A stretch of DNA of 7,060 nucleotides, from assembly GCA_021805955.1 (NCBI GenBank), contig JAJZDO010000073.1, positions 1 through 7,060 on the forward strand, in the 5' to 3' direction. The DNA is from Acidobacteriota bacterium. GTDB taxonomy: Bacteria > Acidobacteriota > Terriglobia > Terriglobales > Acidobacteriaceae. The notes beneath the pieces were generated by a model, which worked only from the letters and a program-made list of their open reading frames with translations, ran no database searches and was not told the origin of the DNA. The translations under genes were made by a program, and so were the position numbers. Within the stretch, counting starts at the first letter, position 1. Each line of letters starts with the position of its first letter. Positions 1 to 5,573 of this stretch are shown piece after piece.

Positions 1-195
1 AAAAGAGGATCACAGCTTTTCGATCAAAATACTTCTTATTTTTACGATTTCTCGGAGATGCAACGAATCTGGCTTCGGCACTTGATCGGGATGTTATTGG
101 AGGAAATGAATCGTAAGAGTCGGCACAAGAGAGCTTTTAGTAGCTGGCTGCATAAGAGAAATGCTGCGGCCGACGCAGGAGCGCCTGCGAAATAA
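1..195 (+). CDS. C-terminal fragment of an unidentified protein (5' end outside window)
   Basis: The frame starting at base 1 stays open for 64 codons and ends in TAA at 193-195, so this is probably the tail of a gene that begins left of the window. The fragment has a tyrosine/phenylalanine-rich stretch (TSYFYDF), an amphipathic helix-like segment (MQRIWLRHLIGMLLEEMN), then a strongly basic stretch (RKSRHKR) and a low-complexity Ala-rich end. It reads like real protein rather than random translation, although 64 open codons alone is weak proof. The first 120 bases are clearly more AT-rich (about 33% and 45% GC in the two 60-base lines) than the rest of the window. An internal ATG at 58 would give only 45 residues, and GGAG directly abuts it with no spacer, so it is not a convincing start. 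I do not recognise the family. Confidence 0.5.
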   Translation, partial: KRGSQLFDQNTSYFYDFSEMQRIWLRHLIGMLLEEMNRKSRHKRAFSSWLHKRNAAADAGAPAK

Positions 196-226
196 ACCTT
201 GCACTAAACGAAAAGCACAACGATGT

Positions 227-664
227 TCAATGCGTGCCCGCGGCCGGGTTCGGAGCCGCCTCGCGACCTTTCAGCCGGTCATAGAGGTAAAGATCGCTGA
301 CTGTGCCCAGGGCCAGATTGTAGTAATCGGGAGTTCCGATGGCTGCGCACAGTTCTTCGTCGAATGCGTGAAGCGCGCGCAGATGGGCGGCTGTTGCTGC
401 GACTTCCAGCTTGCTGGTGCGCAGGAATTTTTGATAACCGCGGTCGACGAGGGCGGAGATTTCGCCGCCAATCAGGCAGCCTGGCCGGGCGACGTAGGCA
501 GCGCCGCCGTTGGGCGTTCGCGCCAGTACCGCACCGCAGCCGTATTTGCGTACCCGAACCTGATTTGCGGCGCTGGGAGTGTCCACGACATCAAATCCAT
601 GAGAACGGAAATATGTCAGGGCGCTATCGAAGGTCTTGGCGGGAGGGTTTGATTTTTTGCTCAT
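227..664 (-). CDS. Uncharacterised 145-residue protein
   Basis: This is a complete minus-strand frame from ATG (664-662) to a stop at 227, giving 145 residues. I do not recognise the family. The protein looks soluble, with no signal peptide and no membrane segment. The N-terminus is short and basic (MSKKSNPPAK). A compact alpha/beta-like region follows, with KYGCGAVLAR at about 40-49, a glycine-rich stretch around 52-68 (NGGAAYVARPGCLIGGE), and helices after that. The C-terminal third (DYYNLALGTVSDLYLYDRLKG) ends in an Ala/Pro-rich tail. The pattern of glycines and paired hydrophobics suggests a conserved small domain. It converges on the fragment at 1-195 (31-base gap) and is divergent from the JAMM peptidase gene. 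No clear Shine-Dalgarno precedes the ATG. The overlapping plus-strand frames have arginine- and cysteine-heavy, unprotein-like composition, which favours this strand. Confidence 0.72.
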   Translation of the reverse strand: MSKKSNPPAKTFDSALTYFRSHGFDVVDTPSAANQVRVRKYGCGAVLARTPNGGAAYVARPGCLIGGEISALVDRGYQKFLRTSKLEVAATAAHLRALHAFDEELCAAIGTPDYYNLALGTVSDLYLYDRLKGREAAPNPAAGTH

Positions 665-728
665 GGAATTATCGATTGCACTCCGGGTTTCGGAAATGGT
701 ACGAGCTCTGCGCCTGTCGCGCGGGCGA

Positions 729-758
729 TTGCGACTGTTCGCAAGCTGACGCTACACT
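729..758 (+). promoter_or_regulatory. Inverted repeat overlapping a weak promoter-like pair upstream of the JAMM gene
   Basis: TTGCGA (729-734) and TCGCAA (739-744) form a perfect 6-base inverted repeat around CTGT, the size of a small repressor or activator operator. The left arm could also serve as a -35 box (TTGCGA, 4 of 6 to TTGACA). With an 18-base spacer it pairs with TACACT at 753-758 (4 of 6 to TATAAT). Transcription would then start about 100 bases before the JAMM start codon. The site lies between divergent genes, where an operator is plausible. The matches are weak and the assignment is inferred. Confidence 0.25.
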
Positions 759-856
759 TTCAGTATAGCGTGCAGAGATTCGCCCCAGACGTTTCGAATG
801 TTTCGCCGGAATCGACGAATAAGCGAATCATCCATGCGAACGGTTTTTGGAGTGGT

Positions 857-861
857 AAGGA
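857..861 (+). promoter_or_regulatory. Ribosome binding site that decides the JAMM gene start
   Basis: AAGGA lies five bases before the ATG at 867. The earlier in-frame ATGs at 798 and 834 lack such a site and would add N-terminal residues of non-conserved, arginine-rich character. The site therefore supports 867 as the true start. Confidence 0.6.
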
Positions 862-866
862 CCACA

Positions 867-1346
867 ATGCTGCGCATGGCCCAGGTGCATTTCGATGCAA
901 TTCGACAGCACGGGGAAGAGACCTACCCGGATGAATGTTGCGGCGTGCTGCTCGGACGTATCGGAGACAACGCAAAGATTGTTGTGGAGGCGATCCAGGC
1001 GGAGAATACTCGCACAGATGCCGCTCACAATCGTTACGAGATTGCGCCGTGGCAATTGATTCGGATCCAACAGCAGGCGCGGCATCGAGAACTGGACATT
1101 GTTGGTTTCTATCATTCCCACCCAGACCATCCAGCGGAGTGGTCGAAGACCGATTTGGAAGAAGCGCACTGGATTGGATGTTCGTATGTCATCACCAGCG
1201 TCGTGGGAAATGCAAGTGCTGGCATTGAGGCTGCGATGGGTCGGGCTACGAAGACAAATTCGTTTCTGTTGACAGGAACGGGTGAGGAAGACAAGCGGCT
1301 GGAACACGAACCCATTGAAGTTATGGCCAGCGTCGGCGCACGGTAG
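867..1346 (+). CDS. JAMM/MPN+ (M67 family) zinc metallopeptidase
   Basis: This 159-residue protein is the usual size for stand-alone bacterial JAMM peptidases. The family signature is complete: the catalytic glutamate is E23 in PDECCGVLLG, the zinc ligands are H83 and H85 in FYHSHPDHP, and S93 and D96 complete HxH-x7-SxxD. Bacterial members such as mycobacterial Mec cut the isopeptide-like bond between a ubiquitin-like sulfur carrier (CysO) and newly made cysteine; others act on ubiquitin-like tags. The protein should be cytosolic, as it has no signal or membrane segment. The start at 867 is chosen from AAGGA five bases upstream and from family length; the frame is open to an ATG at 798. The MoeB-rhodanese gene follows 57 bases downstream on the same strand, so a role in carrier processing is a strong inference. 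The carrier itself is not in the window, so the exact substrate is unknown. Confidence 0.88.
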   Translation: MLRMAQVHFDAIRQHGEETYPDECCGVLLGRIGDNAKIVVEAIQAENTRTDAAHNRYEIAPWQLIRIQQQARHRELDIVGFYHSHPDHPAEWSKTDLEEAHWIGCSYVITSVVGNASAGIEAAMGRATKTNSFLLTGTGEEDKRLEHEPIEVMASVGAR

Positions 1347-1391
1347 CTTGGTGGATGCGAGCAGGCAGTCGGCACGGAACTAGAACCATGC

Positions 1392-1396
1392 GAGGA
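1392..1396 (+). promoter_or_regulatory. Ribosome binding site of the MoeB-rhodanese gene
   Basis: GAGGA is placed seven bases before the ATG at 1404, an ideal Shine-Dalgarno spacing. It supports 1404 as the start and independent translation of the second gene of this operon. Confidence 0.65.
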
Positions 1397-1403
1397 TTGC
1401 ATT

Positions 1404-2579
1404 ATGCAGATTGATATTCTCACTCCAGCCACAGCGTTGACGCAGGAAGAGATGGCGCGGTACGCGCGGCATTTGATTTTGCCCGAGGTAGGGGAGGCGG
1501 GTCAGGTGAAGCTGAAGGCAGCGCGTGTCCTGTGTGTCGGCGCTGGAGGATTGGGAGCGCCGTTGAGCATGTACCTGGCGGCGGCCGGGGTGGGTACGCT
1601 GGGCCTCGTGGACTTTGATGTGGTTGAGGCTAGCAATCTCCATCGTCAGATTATTCACGGTACCCATGATGTGGGTCGGCACAAGCTTGACTCCGCGGAA
1701 GAATCGCTGAAGGCCATCAATCCCAACGTAAGGATTATGAAATTTCCAACGCGATTGAACAGCGAAAATGCGCTGGAGATTTTCAAGGATTTCGACATTG
1801 TTGCCGATGGAACCGACAACTTCCCGACGCGCTATCTGGTGAACGATGCCTGTGTGCTTGCCGGCAAGCCGAACGTATACGCCTCGATCTTCCGCTTTGA
1901 GGGGCAGGCCAGCGTCTTCGGCACGAAAGAAGGGCCATGTTATCGATGCCTGTATCCAGAGCCACCGCCGCCGGGAATGGTTCCTTCCTGTGCGGAGGGA
2001 GGCGTGTTGGGGATTCTGCCGGGGCTGCTGGGGACCATCCAGGCGACGGAGGTCATCAAGTTGATTCTGGGCGCGGGGGAACCGCTGGTGGGTCGGCTGC
2101 TGCTGGTCGATGCGCTGGCGATGAGTTTTCGCGAATTGAGACTCCATAAGAATCCTGCATGCACGGTATGTGGCACACATCCGTCTATCGCCAAGCTGGT
2201 GGACTACGAGCAATTCTGCGGATTACCGTCTGAGTCGGCCGTTCCCACAGTGGTAGTGAACGGCATTTCACAGATGCAGCCGGAGGATCTGAAGCGGCGA
2301 CTGGATGCGGGCGAGAACTTATTTGTGCTGGACGTGCGCGAGCCGCATGAATTTGCCATTGCACAGATTGGCGGCCACCTGATTCCACTGAACGACCTGC
2401 CCTGGCGGGTGCGAGAACTGGATGCCGAACGCGAGATTGCAGTGCATTGTAAATCTGGCGTGCGCAGCCAGAGAGCGGCGGAATTTCTGATGCAGAGCGG
2501 CTTCAAGAACGTTCACAATGTTGCCGGCGGCATCAACGCGTGGTCAGAGAAAGTAGACCCAAAAGTGCCGAAATATTGA
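1404..2579 (+). CDS. moeB: ThiF/MoeB-type adenylyltransferase with C-terminal rhodanese domain
   Basis: This 391-residue E1-like enzyme adenylates the C-terminal glycine of a ubiquitin-like sulfur carrier and probably also delivers sulfur. The N-terminal half is the ThiF/MoeB fold: nucleotide-binding GAGGLG at 46-51, acidic D70 and D72, the NLHRQ segment with R81, K94, and DGTDN at 135-139. Two Cys pairs, C179/C182 (CYRC) and C253/C256 (CTVC), form the structural zinc site. C196 in VPSCAEGG sits at the position of the conserved catalytic-type cysteine. From about 290 to 385 there is a rhodanese domain with DVREPHEF at 310-317 and the active-site loop CKSGVRS, with C349 as the likely persulfide carrier. 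The same architecture occurs in eukaryotic MOCS3/Uba4 and in many bacterial MoeB/MoeZ proteins. It follows the JAMM gene with a good RBS. The symbol is by family only: the partner could be a MoaD-, ThiS- or CysO-type carrier, so moeZ would be an equally fair label. Confidence 0.93.
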   Translation: MQIDILTPATALTQEEMARYARHLILPEVGEAGQVKLKAARVLCVGAGGLGAPLSMYLAAAGVGTLGLVDFDVVEASNLHRQIIHGTHDVGRHKLDSAEESLKAINPNVRIMKFPTRLNSENALEIFKDFDIVADGTDNFPTRYLVNDACVLAGKPNVYASIFRFEGQASVFGTKEGPCYRCLYPEPPPPGMVPSCAEGGVLGILPGLLGTIQATEVIKLILGAGEPLVGRLLLVDALAMSFRELRLHKNPACTVCGTHPSIAKLVDYEQFCGLPSESAVPTVVVNGISQMQPEDLKRRLDAGENLFVLDVREPHEFAIAQIGGHLIPLNDLPWRVRELDAEREIAVHCKSGVRSQRAAEFLMQSGFKNVHNVAGGINAWSEKVDPKVPKY

Positions 2580-2616
2580 ACTTCTCGGAAAACGGAGAAA
2601 TAGCAGAAATACCAAG

Positions 2617-3060
2617 TCACGCTTTGTGGAAGATGTCCCAGTTATCTCTGAATTCTGCCAAAACAGGCGAGTTCCAGGTGATTCCCGGCATTCGTAAAGA
2701 GTTGGCGAAATATTTGTCGAAGCTGGGCTCATTTTGAACTAGAACTGTCCCCGGGACAATGAAGTATTCGACTGATACGCCAGGTCTATTTAAGAGAACA
2801 AACACATAAACGTGCTCGCTCTTCACGTCCGCCGGCTTTATCAAGAAATAGTTTCGCTTCCGAAGAGCTTTGACTTGCACGCTGAATGTCTTACCGGTTG
2901 ATCCGTTGTGGGCCAGCAGATCGATAGCTTTGGCATTCCCAAAGGTAACCGAGGTCTGAATGCGTCTTTTCAGAAGTTCGGCGGCCACAAAGAATTCAGC
3001 AGACAGGCCGCTCATTTTTCCGTCAGAGCGGGCTTTATTTTTTATGGACGTTTCAGTCAT
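2617..3060 (-). CDS. Small PD-(D/E)XK nuclease-like protein
   Basis: The 147-residue protein has a layout typical of minimal PD-(D/E)XK folds. There is an N-terminal helix with GLSAEFFVAAELLKR (E22, E28), then a strand and turn with AIDLLAH (D47), then a strand with FSVQVKALRKR, giving Q62-x-K64 where the classical motif has E-x-K. The Gln variant is known in some branches of this superfamily, so activity is possible but not assured. Proteins of this shape include group I intron-associated and other small endonucleases; I cannot name the subfamily. No DNA-binding domain is fused. GC is about 47-48% in the lines I counted, against about 60% in the neighbouring GT87 gene, which suggests a separate origin. 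The GGAG before the ATG is 11 bases away, so a later start at M16 (about 3015) is possible. The gene converges with the MoeB-rhodanese gene (37-base gap) and lies 54 bases after the GT87 gene on the same strand. Confidence 0.72.
   Translation of the reverse strand: MTETSIKNKARSDGKMSGLSAEFFVAAELLKRRIQTSVTFGNAKAIDLLAHNGSTGKTFSVQVKALRKRNYFLIKPADVKSEHVYVFVLLNRPGVSVEYFIVPGTVLVQNEPSFDKYFANSLRMPGITWNSPVLAEFRDNWDIFHKA
2746..2758. repeat. 13-base palindrome inside the nuclease-like gene
   Basis: TGTCCC and GGGACA flank a single central C, a perfect 6-1-6 inverted repeat. It lies within the coding frame of the nuclease-like gene, where it encodes the residues around VPGT. It may be chance coding sequence. 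No second copy was noticed in the window. Confidence 0.4.
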
Positions 3061-3114
3061 TAGATTATTATCTCCCCCGATGTCTGGCTCCGACTCCGTC
3101 CAGTCAGAAAGTCC

Positions 3115-4356
3115 TCATAGTGTCCAATCTGTTTTCCAACGCACGCAACTGCGCAGGTTCCAGGTTGCGGCGATCAGGCCGAGTAACAGCAGGAAGCTGG
3201 CGATGACGACGGCAGGCCAGAACTCCCATCGCCGGATGTGAAGCAGCCGCTCCACAAACCAGAAATAGACGATCAGTCCGAGCAGCCAGTGGCGTGCGAG
3301 GCTGGATCCGGACTTCAATGCCACGGCGAGCGGAAACATCAGGAAAAGAAAATCGTAGATCTGGTGCTTGAAGCAGAGCAGACAGGCTGAGGTGAGACAG
3401 GCCATGAGGACGCGACCGTCGACTTGTTTGCCGCAGACGAAGAAGTACATGGCGATTCCCAGGGCCAGGGCGATCCCGCTAAGGTAGGGAATCACTGCCA
3501 TCCATCCGGCTGCATGGGAAAGATAAAAGGCGTCCGGCACCGGGCAAAACAGCGGCGGATGGCGAAACGCGATTTCGCTGACGGCCATGATGTTGGCGAG
3601 TCCGGGAGACACGTTATTGGTGGAGGTGCGGAAGGGTTCAAGCAGCAGTGTCCAGAAGGGCGTGCGCAGCCATCCATAAAAGAACAAAAATCCTGCTGCG
3701 GGCGGCAGCAGCGAATAGAGCAGCACACGCCAACGCCTGCGTAGCAATAGAAACGTCGCCAGCACGGGCGGCACGCTGTACTTTGCCCACGCAATTCCGA
3801 GCAGCAGTCCGCGTCCACGGGAAGACATTGCTATGGCCCACAGGGCCATGGATGCCAGTACTAGCGCGGTCACCTGGCCGTTGCCAATGGTGACACGGGC
3901 GGGTGTGCCGGTCAGCACCAGCAGCGTGAGCAGCCAGCGCTGGCGGTCACTCAATTCGTACATTCGCGCGATCAGCCAACAACTCAACAGCACGAGCGCC
4001 ACATTGATGACCGCCCAGATGATCTTGGCCGGCATCAGCGGCAGATAGCCGACGGGCAGCATTGCGACGTAGAGCTCATGCAGATCGTTGGGGACTTGGT
4101 TCAGCAGGATGCGATGGCCGGGATCTCCGGCGAGGTACGTGGCCCAGGGATCGATGTGTTGCGTGAGTAGGCGCGCGGGACTCCATTGAAAATCGAGCGA
4201 GTGGAGGATGCTGTTGCGAATCGCGTCTGCAGTGGAAATAAGGGCAAGGACTGTCCCGAGCCACAGAGCGGGGAGGGACAGAAGCCAGTCGAGCCAAGGG
4301 TCGGGTGGCCTGTTCGGCTCGATGGTCAGCGACGACTGATTTTCAGATGCGTTCAT
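3115..4356 (-). CDS. Polytopic membrane glycosyltransferase, GT87 (DUF2029) type
   Basis: The 413-residue integral membrane protein has about ten hydrophobic segments, starting near residues 25-43. Family-like marks are an early periplasmic loop with an aspartate in DFQWSPARLL (D55), the segment GTPARVTIGNGQ (150-161) leading into a membrane helix, and a short helix with WAKYSVPP (190-197) followed by a basic patch. These match GT-C fold enzymes of the GT87/DUF2029 group, which use polyprenyl-phosphate sugars to add mannose or arabinose to lipids or glycans outside the membrane. The donor and acceptor here cannot be told from sequence. The usual N-terminal segment is preceded by an 18-residue polar tail. 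The radical SAM gene ends 45 bases upstream, so the two are probably one transcript. No close Shine-Dalgarno is seen: AAGGG is about 12 bases from the ATG. The protein might instead be a general GT-C/PMT-like enzyme. Confidence 0.78.
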   Translation of the reverse strand: MNASENQSSLTIEPNRPPDPWLDWLLSLPALWLGTVLALISTADAIRNSILHSLDFQWSPARLLTQHIDPWATYLAGDPGHRILLNQVPNDLHELYVAMLPVGYLPLMPAKIIWAVINVALVLLSCWLIARMYELSDRQRWLLTLLVLTGTPARVTIGNGQVTALVLASMALWAIAMSSRGRGLLLGIAWAKYSVPPVLATFLLLRRRWRVLLYSLLPPAAGFLFFYGWLRTPFWTLLLEPFRTSTNNVSPGLANIMAVSEIAFRHPPLFCPVPDAFYLSHAAGWMAVIPYLSGIALALGIAMYFFVCGKQVDGRVLMACLTSACLLCFKHQIYDFLFLMFPLAVALKSGSSLARHWLLGLIVYFWFVERLLHIRRWEFWPAVVIASFLLLLGLIAATWNLRSCVRWKTDWTL

Positions 4357-4401
4357 GAATGCGCATTGCCCTTGTTGGGAGTGTACTGAAAGGGCTGCGG
4401 A

Positions 4402-5463
4402 TTACGAGAGCTGAATTTGTACCAGATCCTGGTCCTGCACGGACCCGCTCGGGGGCAGTCCAGGGGAAATCTTTGAAGTCTGCGGAGCTCGCCAGTGGTC
4501 GATGTACGAAACCTGGTGAACGCAGGAGATGGTGCAGTTGGGGGCACATGTTTTCTCTGTCAGGAATTCTCGCTGCACATCCTGACGGCGATATTCCGAC
4601 AGCGGCGTGCCAGGCCAGCCCCGCTGTTGCGAACAGTAATGCACCAGGCCGTTTTCGCAAATGTAGATATATCGTGCGCCTGCGCGGCAACGCCAATCAT
4701 TGGGCTCGCCTTTGACGATGGCTTCTTGAAAGTGATTGAAACGGGAATAGTGCTTCTTGCCGAGATTCTTCACCTCGTAATAAATCCGGCGCTCTTCGCC
4801 TCCCAGCGGTTTCAACTGACCATCGCCGTCGTGAATGATGCCGATGGTGGAGGTAAATCCCAGCTCCAATGCGCGGCGCGCTATCGTCAGTGCATCCTGG
4901 GGATACTTGATGCCGCCGCCGACGACGGAATTGATGTTGACATGAAAATTGGCATGCTCAGCCAGCATCTGCAGTTTCTTGTCCAGCACTTTCAGGCTCT
5001 TCTTGGAGACCTCGTCGGGCTGCACGTTATCGATGGAAATTTGCATGTGGTCGAGACCGACGCGATTGAGGCGCTGGATGCGTTCGGGCATCAGCAGATA
5101 GCCGTTCGTAATCATGCCGGCGATGCGGCCATGATGCCGGATGCGGGCGATGATCTGCTCCAGCTCCGGATGCAGCAGCGGCTCTCCGCCGGAGATGGTG
5201 ATAACGCTGGTGCCGAGGCGGGCCAGATCGTCAATGCGACGCAGCATTTCCGGCAATGGAACCGGTTCGGAGACATCGTCAAACTCGTTGCAATAGGTAC
5301 AGGAAAGGTTACAGCGCCGCATGGGAACGATGTGCGCCATGTACGGATGGCTGGTCGATGCCACGGCATGCGCAATGGAGGCAAGTTCGCGAACTCGCCG
5401 GGTCGCAGCCTTGATGCGGCGGGGAAGCGACCGGCGGGCCAACGTGGAGGAGCGTTCCGTCAT
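4402..5463 (-). CDS. Radical SAM protein with C-terminal SPASM-like cysteine cluster
   Basis: The 353-residue protein carries the radical SAM [4Fe-4S] motif CNLSCTYC (C51, C55, C58), the SAM-contacting GGEP at 92-95, and later core features such as TNGYLL (119-124) and QISIDN (141-146). These define a partial TIM-barrel enzyme that cleaves S-adenosylmethionine to a 5'-deoxyadenosyl radical. The C-terminal region has C259 in [13 protein letters not shown]269, C277 (GLVHYC), and CAPNCTISC (C306, C310, C314). This resembles the SPASM or Twitch auxiliary cluster found in peptide- and carbohydrate-modifying members. The N-terminal 40 residues are Arg-rich and polar. The last 24 residues (from about 330) are a proline/glutamine-rich tail with no domain look. 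There is no small peptide gene nearby to act as a RiPP substrate. The adjacent GT87 gene makes a sugar or lipid substrate more likely, but that is inference. The ATG lacks a normal Shine-Dalgarno. Confidence 0.88.
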   Translation of the reverse strand: MTERSSTLARRSLPRRIKAATRRVRELASIAHAVASTSHPYMAHIVPMRRCNLSCTYCNEFDDVSEPVPLPEMLRRIDDLARLGTSVITISGGEPLLHPELEQIIARIRHHGRIAGMITNGYLLMPERIQRLNRVGLDHMQISIDNVQPDEVSKKSLKVLDKKLQMLAEHANFHVNINSVVGGGIKYPQDALTIARRALELGFTSTIGIIHDGDGQLKPLGGEERRIYYEVKNLGKKHYSRFNHFQEAIVKGEPNDWRCRAGARYIYICENGLVHYCSQQRGWPGTPLSEYRRQDVQREFLTEKTCAPNCTISCVHQVSYIDHWRAPQTSKISPGLPPSGSVQDQDLVQIQLS

Positions 5464-5573
5464 CTCTATTCATTGAATCACAGTGGGGCGGGAAGCGAAT
5501 AGTGGCGCCTTCCTTTCACGTGGATGTGGAAACACCGCCCACCTGTCTGGAACCGTCGTGCTTACGCATTCAT
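5464..5573. other. Intergenic gap between membrane protein and radical SAM genes
   Basis: The 110 bases hold no recognisable gene. An imperfect dyad at 5514-5532 (TTTCAC and GTGGAAA) includes CACGTG at 5517-5522. No strong promoter or terminator was seen, so the radical SAM gene may be transcribed from here or by read-through. Confidence 0.4.

Noticed and set aside
161..652. 163-codon plus-strand open frame opposite the 145-residue protein
   Set aside because: The composition (Cys, Arg, Gln clusters) is unlike a real protein and no ribosome site was seen. The minus-strand frame reads more naturally.
665..681. GATAAT just upstream of the 664 start codon as a -10 box for a leaderless message
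   Set aside because: It ends only three bases before the ATG, and the candidate -35 (TTCCGA) matches three of six, so the start would fall inside the gene.
936..948. Double cysteine next to the catalytic Glu of the JAMM protein as an unusual redox site
   Set aside because: ECCG at this position is common in bacterial M67 proteins and is not distinctive.
1380..2213. 277-codon minus-strand open frame opposite the MoeB-rhodanese gene
   Set aside because: Its translation is Gln/Arg/His-rich without motifs, and the plus strand encodes an unmistakable ThiF/MoeB domain here.
2582..2599. Hairpin TTCTC/GAGAA after the MoeB-rhodanese stop as a terminator
   Set aside because: The stem is only five base pairs with an eight-base loop and no following T-run.
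4495..5502. 335-codon plus-strand open frame opposite the radical SAM gene
   Set aside because: It is an antisense shadow. Its translation is Ala/Asp/Val-rich without domain signals, while the opposite strand has complete radical SAM motifs.
5514..5532. Imperfect dyad containing CACGTG as an operator for the radical SAM gene
   Set aside because: The arms match only with a bulge and no promoter is evident beside it, so chance is likely.
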